This document shows, one piece after another, positions 1-11,442 of a DNA stretch of 64,000 nt. This DNA is from Stropharia rugosoannulata (taxonomy: Eukaryota; Basidiomycota; Agaricomycetes; Agaricales; Strophariaceae), in NCBI GenBank assembly GCA_028532985.1, contig JANCIK010000005.1, positions 564,501-628,500 on the forward strand. Direction: 5' to 3'. Within the stretch, counting starts at the first letter, position 1. Every line of letters begins with the position of its first letter. The notes under the pieces were generated by a model. The model was not told the DNA's origin and did no database searches. It saw only the letters and a list, made by a program, of their open reading frames with translations. The position numbers and the translations under genes were made by a program.

Positions 1-905
1 GCTAGCCGTTTTCAATTTTTCAAAATTTGTCCGCATTTCAGATGTAGTCTTCCTTGGCGTTAAAATTTGTCCGTTTCAAGGGATCTGGCCTTCAAAAGCC
101 CCGATATACTGAGTTTGTGCTTGCGGGGACAAGATGTTTCTCGCCCATACAAGTACATAGAATAGAACACTAATAGAGTGTATATTATGTTGAATAGTAC
201 AACAAGAATTAATGACTTAAGTAATTTATACTAACCCATCATCTTCTTGTTCCGAGGCGCGCTTTTTGAAAGACTTCACAGCTGTGTTAATGAGCGAAAG
301 GCCAGCTTTCAGCTCTACAAATAGCTGTATATTGTTGGGAACAAGGTCAAATCCTGCTGAGTTTTGCGCCACGGGGTTTGAGCGCAAAGACCATGCTCAG
401 CATGGGCATGCTGTGTCAGTGTGGTCCAGACTCTACATGGCGCACCGTGTATTGCGTAGTGCAGTCCAGCAAAAAATGTTATCTATCGGGAGTCGAACCA
501 AGACACTATTCAATTCTGAAATTCGTATATGCTACTAGACCACAGTGAGGCTCTCTTGTCCGTACCAGGATGTACCCTCCATACATTTTGTCAAATCTGT
601 CCGCACTGCGGAGGCTTTTGGGATCTAGCTGTTTGGGCCAAGTTTGTGCCCAAATCCACATTTTTTGTCCAAATGACCTGAAGCCGTTTGCTCATTTTTT
701 CTCAAAATTTGTCCAGACTGGTATCAAGCCGTTATGGGTATATTCCGGGGTCCTATACGCAGTCGTTGGCAGGCTGATTGTGGTCGCTGAAAATAGTAGA
801 TCCCCGTTTGACTATCCTGTGAAGGTCTCTTCGGCGACAATTGGTTTAAATTGTCTGGCAGAAATGTAGATACACACCCTGTCTCCTAACTTTCTTCTTG
901 CCAAT
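1..905. other. No gene supported; TE-like debris
   Basis: I see no supportable coding gene here. The motif AAAATTTGTCC recurs (around 24, 64 and 706), and related TTTTGTC-CAAAT/GTCCG phrases appear between 580 and 720, which suggests old repeat debris. A tRNA-like segment on the minus strand lies at about 480-550 and is listed separately. The last 100 bases are the likely promoter and leader of the acyl-CoA oxidase gene. Confidence 0.4.
478..548 (-). repeat. tRNA-like relic (possible SINE head)
   Basis: Read on the minus strand, an A-box-like TGGTCTAGTAG is followed about 45 bases later by a B-box-like GGTTCGACTCCC, the spacing of a tRNA internal promoter. The T-stem has mismatches and I cannot build a clean acceptor or anticodon stem, so this is not a working tRNA gene. 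A decayed tRNA gene or the head of a tRNA-derived SINE would look like this. A tRNA-model scan would decide it. Confidence 0.25.
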
Positions 906-3049
906 ATGACTACCACTCAGCTTGCGACGCGAAGAGCAGCCGCTCTTGCTCGAAGTCCGCTTTGGAGAATTGCCGCTGAAACACTGAATTTCGACCAACG
1001 GATTGAATTGACATATGAGCGAGTCAAGTCAATCGTGAAAACTTACCGTAATTTAATCAACATCGCCAGACATTTAGTTCTACTATGCTAATAAAGTACA
1101 CCTCATCTAGAGCTTACCAAAGATGATCTCTATAATGTTTCATCAAAATACTGGGAATTACAGTAAGTCTCGCCAAACGTCCCACTGGTTGAGCGCCTCA
1201 GTTAATCCCCGACGTAGTACTGATCCTATACTACTGATGGTATAAATTCACTGTCTCAATAAGAACAGATACTGAATTTGATATAGGACTGCTCTGCTGG
1301 TACACTGACTACTATACACTTGAACCTTTGCGGAGGAACTTTGTCCATGTACGCTAGAGAGAGGCCGGACGTAGCCGAAGTACTAGACAAACTGCTTTCC
1401 TTTGAACTTTCGTAAGTTCACTACTGTCCCTACTGAGAGCTTCAGTTGTTGATTCAGCCATGTTTGTCAGAGGTCAATACTGTTTAACTGAGCTAGGACA
1501 TGGAATAGATGTTAGGAACTTGGAGACAACAGCGACAATGTTATCTAGCGGAGAATTCGACCTTCATACGCCCACTCCGGCGGCAGCAAAGTGAGCTTAT
1601 ATCTTGTATATTGCTTCAGGGTTTGACTGACTATATTAGGTATATGCCTCCAACATCTCCTTGCGGAACCTCCGTCGTCTCAGTTGTGTTCGCCCGAGCC
1701 ATTGTTAATGGACAGGACCATGGCATAAAGCCTTTCATAGTCTACCTTAGCGATGGAAAGAAAATGAACCCTGGAATCTCATGCAAAATCCTACCTGCGA
1801 GAGGTTCGTATCTGATTTTTACTGATTCTCTCAAACTAATGAATTTCCAGGCGGGTCCCGGCCTATCAAGCACGCTCTCACCTACTTTGATCATGTGCGC
1901 CTGCCAGCGGAGGCGCTGCTGGGATCTATTGACAAGCCCCATGACGTTCGCCTCGATTTCTTTATCAAGATATACCGAATCTTGGTTGGAACATTATCTA
2001 TGGGGGCTTTATGCCTCTCTGTTATGCGCATGGCATCGTACATTGGGGGCCAGTACAGCTTGCGCCGAAAAGTGACGGATAATGCCACAGGCCAGCCGCG
2101 GCAGATCATCACTTTCAGCACGCAGCATCAGCCTGTTCTGACCGCGATTGCGCAGACGTTTGTCATGGAAAAACTGGCGAACAGATGTCATGAAGTATTT
2201 GTTGATACGAATCTAGAATTGTATCAGCGCCATTTCATTGCTGCCGTTTTCAAGACTACCATTAGTAGGTTCGCCCAGACTATTCCCCTCGTACTGTCAG
2301 AGCGCTGCGGGGTTCAAGGCCTGTTTGAAACAAATCAACTCACCGTTCTACTCGTAAGTCCTGCCATCTGCGAGGTTTGAATTTATGTGCTGATCTATCA
2401 TTCCGGTAGTCTGATATTCGAGGCGCGGTGATCGCTGAAGGAGATGTCCTTGCCATATCAATTAGTAAGCCAACAAGTCTTGATGTGGCGTTAGGGCAGC
2501 TTCTTAGATCATCCCACAGGATTTGCCATCGAAGTTCTGCTGGGACGCAGAAATCCGCCAGAGCACCGCGATGCCAATTGCCTGCTTTCCAGGCATGAGA
2601 CATCAACGATCCGAGGACTCCGGAAGCTTCTTTCGACGGTTCCTAGCTCGCGTGATCCGAGTATTGCAGGCAGATTACTTCCAGCTTGTCAGCCCTTGGT
2701 GGAAGCCATTGGGCATAGAATGGCATACGAGCTCGCTGTCGAAGCCGGCCTAGATCAAAGGATCATCGACCTTTTTGTTGTCAGCGTCATCAAGCTCGAC
2801 CCAGTCTGGTACAGTGAGGAAGCTGGGCTTTCTCACGAAACGCAGACTAAGATGGAAGCTGATGCGGCTGAGGCCTTACTCCCTCGACTTGGCGAACTGC
2901 TGGAGGCCTTAAACGTCAAGGAGTATATCACAGCTCCTATCGTATCAGATGACAGCTGGAACCTATTCCTCAATTCTCTAGAGACAATAGATGAGTACAC
3001 TGCCCCAAAATCTGCAGTATACGAGGGGCAAGTCCGGGCTAATCTTTAG
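906..3049 (+). CDS. Acyl-CoA oxidase/dehydrogenase family protein
   Basis: Flavoprotein of the acyl-CoA oxidase type, which catalyses the first, alpha-beta dehydrogenating step of fatty-acid beta-oxidation. I build nine exons with GT/AG introns: 906-1047, 1111-1162, 1218-1239, 1287-1411, 1471-1590, 1640-1803, 1851-2353, 2410-2464 and 2508-3049. Together they give 575 codons in one frame (574 residues). Family landmarks are TDPILLMDCSAGTLTTIHLN, then GQYCLTELGHGIDV followed by LETTATM (flavin/acyl-binding half), then VVFARAIVNGQDHGIKPF and YFDHVRLPAEALLG. The C-terminal half is helical, as in acyl-CoA oxidases. The start at 906 gives an N-terminus that fits the family. At 574 residues it is somewhat shorter than usual (about 640-700). 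The C-terminus (RANL) is not a canonical PTS1 signal, so peroxisomal location is not shown. Flanks are gene-poor. Confidence 0.85.
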
Positions 3050-5439
3050 GGCCACGGTGTCTGTAGAGATCATATCTTCTTTTTTGTAGATTAGCGATCA
3101 ATCGTTTTGCTATCCAGTCATTTATCAAACCACAGTGAAATGCCTTATGCTTATGTGCTTCGCTACTTTGGAATATTACAGTCATCGGTGTCTGAGATTT
3201 ATGTGCCTTGAATGTGGGCTAGCACTCAAACCATCTATTCTAGACCAATATATTTCTGTGCAGCCTCGCTCCTTGGATTTTTCCTATGAGATAAATCCGG
3301 TTAACTGTCAAAAGAAAAAAATGTTGATCAGTGGGTGATTAAACCATCATCAAAGATCCGGTCGTAGTACAGGAGGATCCCATGTTGCGGCTTTAGCTTA
3401 CTGAAATAGTCATATCATTTGCAAAAGAAGCTTGCCTGATTTATTAGGACCTGAGTGTGTCGGAATAAGATACCTATTCTTATGGGTTTTGAGGTGAATG
3501 AGGGTGAATGTGCAGATCTTGCGAGGCGCGTGCTGATTGTTCGCTGGTAAGTTACTCCTTCATTTAACTTTTATCCTATCTGCTACAGTCACTACTGCTA
3601 TATAGCTCTAAATCGGCCTTTTCGGCTTCCCGTTTCTACTGGGCGCTCTTCATAGCTTACTGCCCCCGTTAATCAGCGCTGGCAGCAACTCATTGGATAT
3701 AACAGGATATAACACTACCAAGGAAGCTACCTTTATAATGTATTGGTCAAAATTCTCCCGAAGCCACCTTGCAGCCCTAGTTTCTGTATTGACACGTGAA
3801 TATTGCGCACCGGCTGCATGTACCACCTTCTAGGAATATGAAGTTTTCGACACTTGCAAGGATGTTTTTACGCCGATGTACTTGAAATATGCCTCGCCGC
3901 TTGTAAGTTTCATCTAGAAACAGCGTTCTCGAATATTTGGGACACTTCCAGAATAGGAGTTTCCGTCAGCATAAGTTCAGAGACTCGCTGCTACGGATGA
4001 GCCGCGGTTGCCCTACTTAGCGCGGTCACTTCCTAACGAGGATCATATACAGAGTTTTGATTCTAGCTCCCCTCAGAATCCAGATGAAGGAGGTGTACTC
4101 AGAACATATATTTCCCAGTCCCTGGCGGTGGCCTTCCAAAGACGTTGAATATGCGATAGGGATGACCTGGCTCCGTTGGATCATTTCTATGCATCAGGTT
4201 AAGGTTGCAGGCCAGGGAAGAGCTAGTGCCTGTGCGCATGGCACTAGCTTGAGGACCAGGGAGGAAGGTTGTGACCGTATTATACCCATAGCAGGTTACC
4301 AGAACCTGAAAACTAATAGTGTTGTATGAGAACAGGGAAACCAGCTAGCATATTCAGGAGGCAGGAATGCACACGAGGGAATTGTGGATAGGCGTATGGC
4401 CGATTCTCGTGATACTAACAGCAATGCCGTCAACACCCTGTAACCCTTTCCCAAAGGAGCATCTCACCCTGAATCTGTAAACTGCGGTCTATCCACACCC
4501 AACCCGACGAAACCCGTTAGAAGGGGCCCCAGCCACAGATGATGACCAGGTACCGGCAGCAGAGGTGTCACAGGCGCGGCTGCGAGACGAGACGAAGTCC
4601 AAGAATGAGAAGCAACGGTAAAATTCCCAGCAATAAGCTTGGAACGAGCTAGGACGCTCGGTATAGGATGGATCATGGATGGGTTTGAAGGATGAGAATG
4701 GGTCATTCTTGGGTATATGCGGTATTCGTGGAAGATTTAACGGCGCATATACAGAGTAGGGAGGAGCTCCTAGTCGCAAGGCCGGCGTCCTTGACTCCTC
4801 CCGTTTTTCTTCAACCATGGGGGTCGCAAGTATCTCCTGTAGGAAGTCTCGTAGAGATTCAAATAGAGCCGACGCCAGGTACTTGCGCGCCAATGCTCCT
4901 GAGTTGAGTGAATGCGGCGTTAGTGTCTACAATGCGGAATACCAACCGTACCAAAGAGAAGGCTCCGAAGAATATGGCACTTTTTAACTAGGATGATTCA
5001 GGCCTGCATGTCCTAGCAGAGGTCGTTGCTCTGAATATCGGCCGCTCGTACTAAAGTCTAGCAGAAGACAATCTGACAGGACATGGTATCGGACAAGGGG
5101 CTAACTATATGCGCCCGAAACGCTCGGAGAGTATATCTTCAGTCCGTCCTCGGTGTATCTAGTTCACAAGTCTGACGACCATATGACGATTTGTAGGTGA
5201 ATCATCACAATGTGAGAGGCCTTTACTCGTTTTACTAAAGCACATACATGGGTCACCAAGTTCTCGTTTCATTATGCTTGTTCACCTTGCTGGTGCAGAA
5301 TCTTGGGGCATGTATTCGTCGACTGAGATTCGAACTTGAGTTAAGCAATTCCGTCACCTTGAGGCTGAACAAATTCAAAGTGGCTTTCAAATGTCAATGA
5401 ATGCACCATGCATAAACTGAAGCAGTGTTGGCCGGACGT
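3050..5439. other. Gene-poor stretch
   Basis: There are only short overlapping reading frames with no splice-consistent structure or recognisable motif. Frames at 4057-4329 (+) and 4489-4893 (-) were looked at and not accepted. A B-box-like GTTCGAATCTC on the minus strand near 5330 has no convincing partner A box. Confidence 0.4.
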
Positions 5440-6075
5440 TGACTAGTCACCTAAGTCAAGTCACAATTACGATGACTAGTCAAGTGACTAGTCATGTAAC
5501 TAGAGTCGACTTTTAGATGACTAGTCAAGTGATGGCCGAGTCGCCGTTGTGCCATGATTATATAATGGTTGCGCGCGCGTTCGCACGATATCGCGCGCGT
5601 GCAAAATCCAGATGTGTTCGAGATTTTGATTATACTAGAGCATCTTTGCAATAAAATCATTTGTATGACTGTTTATCATGATAGCCCTTGAAACTGAGTT
5701 GAAAAGTGTTTGGCGAAGAACTGGAGGCTTATGAGCTACTTAATATGGATGGGAACTTGCCAGGAGATATAGACACTGGAATTGATGAAATTACTGCTCA
5801 GACTTTACTTGGATAGCTCTGACTGATTATGTATCCTGTTTCTGTACCTTATTTTGTTTCTGAGAAATGGTAAAACTTATTTATTAGCTGTTAAATCCAC
5901 TTAAGATGGTACAGAGGCTATTTACGGCGTACGCCAGGACACGCTCTATCTAATCTACCCACGTCTCGCTTGACCTAGGCATAGCCACCTGTCAACCGCG
6001 CCACCTGACTAGTCAACCGACTAGTCAGTTGACTTTTGATGACTAGTTGCCCGTAGTCACTGACTAGTCAGTGAC
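5440..6075. mobile_element. Non-autonomous hAT-like element
   Basis: A 636-bp insert whose two ends are packed with the palindrome TGACTAGTCA and variants: at least five copies at 5440-5530 and five at 6006-6075. The flanking 8-mers CCGGACGT (5432-5439) and TTGGACAT (6076-6083) agree except for three C-to-T or G-to-A differences, which fits a decayed 8-bp target-site duplication. Eight-bp duplications and short subterminal palindromic repeats are typical of hAT elements. Inside, 5709-5816 encodes a short acidic frame (FGEELEAYELLNMDG...) ending in a stop, which I infer to be the tail of a lost transposase. No intact transposase is present, so mobility would need help in trans. Confidence 0.55.
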
Positions 6076-6083
6076 TTGGACAT

Positions 6084-6651
6084 CACTGAACTGAAGGAGG
6101 TAACGAGACAAACTCAAGTCGAACAAAATTCAACCACTGCTTGCAGGCATTTCTCACGCCCAGTCATATGCCTTTTTCATGCTTTGACCGGCTTTACACT
6201 GCAGTACAACTGTAGTGGGTCAAATATAAATACACTTAGAGTAGCGTCGACATATGAAACTCTTCCGAGCTGCCTCCATAAGAGAAAGAAAGACCGAAAG
6301 GTTGAACAGAATGTTTTCATGCCAAAGCGTAGAGTACGGTTCTATAAATAATATTGCCGAGCTGAGCCGGAGGCCCGGAGCTGAGTAATCCAATTAGAAA
6401 CGCTTGCAACTAGATTGCAATCTCTTAGTCACTGTCATTACCAAGAAAGCATCACCGTAGAGCAAGGAGAACTGCTGGGTGAGCGCTGTCGAACCTGCTA
6501 TACCACACAGAAAGCCTAGACATTCTATAAAATGACGAACATTGTTTCTCCTGACATTGCCACCGCCTCATTCAAGCATCTCCCTGGGCTTCACTCCAAA
6601 AAGTATCACATCTAATCAACGACACATTCAACACAGAACGCGTTATATAAC
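6084..6651. promoter_or_regulatory. Intergenic/promoter region before MDR copy 1
   Basis: Runs from the hAT-like element to the MDR start codon. No gene is seen. The hAT-like element thus sits about 0.6 kb upstream of the MDR start. Confidence 0.3.
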
Positions 6652-7852
6652 ATGCCCGCTACACAAAAAGCACTCGTAATTCCCCGCAAATTCGGTGATT
6701 TTGTTCTACAAAACATACCCCTCGAGCACCCCGGGAAAGGGGAGATCCTGGTCAAGAACCTCTCGACAGCGCTCAATCCCGTAGACTGGAAAATCCAGAA
6801 GCTTGGGTGGTTCATAGACGACTTTCCTGCTATTGTCGGATACGACTTTGCGGGAGAGGTGATTGAGTTAGGCGAGGGAGTGAACGACTTTGCTATTGGG
6901 GATAAAGTGTGAGTGATGCTCGGCCGCTTTATCAGAAACGTACCACCAGATTTACTTACTTAACTTGATAGCTTCGGTCAGGCTCCATTTGACTACAGAG
7001 AAGGCAGCTTCCGTCAGTTCTTGCGCGCAATTGCTGCTAACACGGCCAAGGTCGGTTCACGAAAAACTGCTAAAATGAGTAAATGCTTACTTCAATTTAT
7101 ATAGATACCAACAAATGTTTCTCTAGATCAGGCAGCGACCATCCCTGTCGTCCTGACGTGCGCGTACATTGGACTGTACAACAATGGGACCCATGGGATG
7201 GGACTTACCAGTCCTGTTTCTGATGGCGGTCGAGGGAAGTATGCAGGAGTACCCCTGCTCGTAACCGGTGGTCCTAGTTCTGTTGGTCAACTTGGTGAGC
7301 AGTATACAAACAAAGCAATATAGACAGGCGTGGCTAACGAGCCTCTCAAAAATAGTCCTTCAGCTTGCTCGCCTTTCTGGATTTTCTCCAATCATCACAA
7401 CCTCCAGTCCGAAGCATACAGAGCTACTAAAGTCTCTCGGTGCTACGTCTTCGATGCCATCTCGACCGAGGATACGCAGCGCTTCAGCTTGGATATCCTG
7501 GCCGACGGTGGGAAGATCGCAGTGACTCTTCCTCCCATCACCGCCTCCATCCCAGAGAAGACGTTCGTGCATGTGTACGGAACGGCCAGGGCACCCGCCA
7601 ACATCCCTCTCCTCGAGACACTTTACCACGACCATTTGTTCACGTTGGTGCAGAACGGCGATATCAAGGTGAGCTATAATTCCACACATCTTCTAACACC
7701 ACTTTACTAAAACCATCGTGTCTGCCATGTAGCCAAACAAGGTCGAGTATATGCCTGGGGGCCTTGCATCAATTCCTGCTGGCTTGGCGCGACTGGAAGC
7801 TGACCAGGTTTCCGGGTCAAAGCTCGTTGTTCATCCACAAGAAACGAATTGA
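6652..7852 (+). pseudogene. MDR quinone oxidoreductase-like, copy 1 (internally deleted)
   Basis: Medium-chain dehydrogenase/reductase of the zinc-independent enoyl-reductase/quinone-oxidoreductase type, expected to use NADPH. Exon 1 (6652-6911) carries the GroES-like fold with LNPVDWKIQKLG and GYDFAGEVIELGEG. Later exons give FGQAPFDYREGSFRQ, IPVVLTCAYIGLYNN and the dinucleotide loop VTGGPSSVGQL. After KSLGAT the frame is lost near 7441. Against the intact copy at 19.0-20.3 kb, roughly 25-30 residues are missing between the GATHVFD and HVYD positions, and the sequence resumes in another frame as DILADGGKIAVTLPP. The C-terminus (GGLASIPAGLARLEADQVSG) is normal. A short out-of-frame deletion between two similar TTCGAT/TACGAT words would explain this. 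Unless the assembly is wrong, the protein is truncated. Confidence 0.7.
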
Positions 7853-10596
7853 TGAAGCATGTTAAATGTACCATTCAACATATTAAGTAATTTCGCTAAT
7901 ATATACTACAATGTCTTGGGTGTGCATTGCAGAGTACAATACAATTTGCTTGGGGTAGTGACATGGTTGATAAATGAGGGGACGTTCCCGCCCGCTGTAA
8001 CAATTAACCGTGACATACTCTACAGTTGGTCGTTCATGCACAAAGGTAGTTAGTCGGTGCATACTATCAAGTAAGTTGTAGGTCCGTATCACATTAAGGT
8101 AATGCCCCCCTGAAATAAGTTGTGATATAAAGATGTCTCGACCGTTAACGTTTAACTTCTATCTCCATGAGTGTCTACTATGGATTGGCAATTTTCATTC
8201 AACTTGTCCACCCAATGGCCAGGATTACATACTTAGGTTTCCAAGGAGAATGGCTTGCTGGTTTTTTGCAGTTTATTTACTATTTCTGGGGTGAGAAACG
8301 GGAAAAAACTAAGTAGTTCAATTTTAGATATAATCAAGAGAGTCAACAAGACAAGGGGAGTGAAGTGCTTTATTGCTTTTCGACTTGGTGGCAAGCGAAG
8401 CACTCTGAGCCTTCAAAGTTGTATAAAACTCTCATTGAGAGGTGATATCGACTACAGACCTCCGCACGTCTACGCGCCATACTATACTTGTCTCCTACCA
8501 TCTCTCTCACTCCCACTACAACTAAAGTCTACTGTACATCTCTCAATGTCGGATCACTCACCCTCTCTATCGAAAATTCTGGACAAGCAGCGTGCCACAC
8601 TGGCTCCCAATCAGATTTATCAGCTGTCACATCAACTGCCCGACATCGCATCCGCTCCTGCCCATAAAGAAGCGAATTTTTGGGGACAAGTTATTCACAA
8701 TTACTGCTACATGATGACCTTTACCAGACGGGGCCGCAAGCGTGGGTTCCGCTGCATCTCTATCTCTGAGCCGAATGAGATTGAGATTATAGGGGGGGTC
8801 CAGCAGCGCAGCCAGTGCCCCATCTTCGAAAACAATTATTATGCGCGAAACGGACGAAGTTCTTAACCATCTTCTTGGCAAACCATGCTTGGAGAAATTT
8901 ATACAAAAGCTCAATGACTGGCAATACAAGGACTCGGAGTGTTTAATGCCTTGTTTACAGTTCACCTGCAAGTGTTGCGGATGTTGCCTTCACAATTTTG
9001 CGATATCCAGGTTCTACAAGCACATACGCAGTCCCGAATGCAATATAAACGGCAATAACGGGCACCTGTATGGAAAATTCTCTGCGAAACTGGAGATTGG
9101 CAATCAGGTTAGCATAGTGTATGATTTGCTATAGTAACGGCTTAGTTGAACTGTATTTTCTCCAAATGCCCAAATCACTCCTGTAGATGTTGTCTGCTTG
9201 TCATATTTTGAGGAAAATTGCTGTATGAGTTCTGTCGCTCCCTACTAAGTATACCTAAGCTTCTTCTATACAGTGGCTGCTATTATACCGGATCAGTGAC
9301 CCCAGGATGCTTTGCGTTGCTCGCGATTATGATCTCGTAGTTGTAAGATGTGGAATAGCGGAGCTCCTGCCCTTTTGAAGCGATGAAGGTTTGCGCAGCA
9401 GGCAGCGACAGATGCAGTCGTTGTTACATATAGCTTGCAAACTTGAGCTCGTCAACACGTTTCTCTGGGTTGACGAGCGTCTCTGGAAGATTGAATGCCC
9501 ACATTTATCGGCAAGCGATGTGAAAAATGCTCATTTCTCCATCAAATTCTGTAGCCACCCACCCCCTCAATCTAATCAAAGGCAGAGATTTTGATTTAAG
9601 GCAGTGCTAGGCGGTCGAGTCAGTCATGTTATTCACGTCATCCTCAGCCATGTAGATTGAGATGAACAGTGAAATCAGACGCGTACGGACGAAACTTCTA
9701 TTTATAGTAGCCTATTAGCCTAGTTGAGATCAGAGGTTGCACTCGCCGCACTGGCATGACATGCGAAACCCATTATGTATGAGCATCAAACCCTTTAAGT
9801 TCTCTTGGTTCCTTTGCCATACACGTTTATCTAAGGCTATGTTGTGGGCGACCGTCCTATGATGCTGTCTAGATAGGGAGTACGGCGTCCGTTTCAGTTC
9901 GGGCACTGATGCCAGCTGTAAGCTTCGTCCTGGGGAATCATCCCCCACTTCTAGAGCCAAAATCACTGCAGGTGAGCAGGCCCTCAGCAAGTGCATAGCT
10001 GTCTGACCTCCATATTCTGTTCTTTGGCCAGTTGACAAGCTGACTCGGGACTTGGCCCTTTAGATACCTTCTTCAGAACAAAATCTGATACATCCACGTC
10101 TAGAATTTAGTAGCACTGCACCTTTCTGCTTCCATGTTTGAGCGTGAATGTACAGTAGCTATGAAATAGTCTGACTCCATTCTTTTGCTAGTCAAGATTA
10201 AAATCAAGAACGTACAAATTCGTTGCTGCTGGGTTTATGAGCCGCAAAGGAGCGAAGGGGGGATGCCAAAGATATGTATACTCTGACTCATTGCTCACCT
10301 TTTACTCGCATATATAACCAGTGCCCTAGCACATGTAAAGTTATGCACCCCATACCATCCTTCGACCTTGAAGCTTGAAGCGCGATGCCGCACTCTGAAG
10401 GGTTCTTATGCCACGTTGTAGACGCTCGAGAACACACAAAGGTGCTCACGACTCGCGACAATATTTCCGAAGCCAGAGCCTGTCGAATCACCGCAGCATG
10501 GCTGGGAGGAGCTCCTCAAGAGGGGGGCCAAAACGTGCGTCCGTCGTTCTGAATTTCACCCATGGTACTCAAATTCTCCTTTTATGACAGCCCCCC
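7853..10596. other. Gene-poor stretch with weak reading frames
   Basis: The best candidate is an open frame at 8546-8866 (+), starting MSDHSPSLSKILDKQ. It overlaps in another frame a cysteine-rich stretch at 8841-9134 (CKCCGCC...). I could not join them with convincing splice sites and recognise no domain. Nothing else is supported. Confidence 0.35.
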
Positions 10597-11264
10597 ATGA
10601 ATATAGGCCTCTACATCGGCCGAGACGCTCTTCAGCACAGTGCATCGCCTAGCTCAAGGATCGGCTCACAGGACTGCATGGTGTATATTTTCACGAACGG
10701 CAAACGCCTGTTTGGTCCCATCCCGCTGTCAACCCTCGAGCGCCAACCCGTTCTCCTCCCAGCCGGAAGCTCAAGTCGCCATAAAGAAAATGCTCTGCAT
10801 GGTCGTCGGGCGATGGCGGAGGAATGGCCGTTCGAACAGCACGGCGCCATGTTCGGACACACAGATATTATCTCACTTTCCCAGCTAGAAGTGATAGTCA
10901 CGCCACGGTGGACGGAGCCCATACCTCTCCTTCGACCCGAGGAATACGCTCGGTCTCAGCACCTCGCATACTTCAGGTTTTCTTCTTTACCCACGCGTGA
11001 GTGGTCATTGAATTGAAGGCATCGTGTATTTCTGATTTTTCTGATTTCATTATAGAAACAATAAATGTGTCGGGAATAGCCATCCTTCCACATGATTTTT
11101 GGATTCACGAGCGTGAGTTGTCAGCTAACTGGGAGCCTCTCAAGCGGAAGGTGCCACCGCCGATGCCTCCCACGGGCATGAGTAACAGAGGGCAGCACCG
11201 AGCGGAGCCAGTCATCGGACCAGGATTACTGGATTGGCAGTATCACAACCACTCAGCCCAATAA
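10597..11264 (+). CDS. Hypothetical protein, 202 residues, two exons
   Basis: I do not recognise this protein. Exon 1 is 10597-10996 and exon 2 is 11056-11264. The intron starts GTGAGT and ends TTATAG, and the two exons total exactly 609 nt in one frame. The first exon encodes a mixed-composition region (FGPIPLSTLERQPVLLPAG..., EEWPFEQHGAMFGH). The second gives HDFWIHERELSANWEPLKRK and then a proline-rich basic tail (VPPPMPPTGM). No signal peptide, membrane segment or catalytic motif is visible. It lies about 180 bp from the 3' end of the convergent ABC transporter gene. An in-frame upstream ATG at 10498 is cut off by a stop, so the start at 10597 is preferred. The splice-consistent frame is the main support. 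Confidence 0.45.
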
Positions 11265-11442
11265 ACATTATCGGAAACGTCAGAACATATTAGCACAAAT
11301 ATTGAAAGTTTTACGAGATCTCAGCATATTACTGATACGATGAAGATGATACATATGTGGTTATACTGTCCGTAGCGTACTTCTCCCCCTCAAACCATCA
11401 TCTAGATAGAGTGCCCGCGGGTATGTGGCACGCATAAAGGGT

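Noticed and set aside
478..548. Functional tRNA gene
   Set aside because: A and B box words are present but the stems do not pair; reported only as a relic.
4489..4893. 134-codon minus-strand open frame
   Set aside because: No motif, no splice signals that extend it, and a competing frame on the other strand; likely chance.
8255..9134. Possible cysteine-rich small gene
   Set aside because: The two candidate frames overlap and I could not join them with credible splice sites; kept only as a note.
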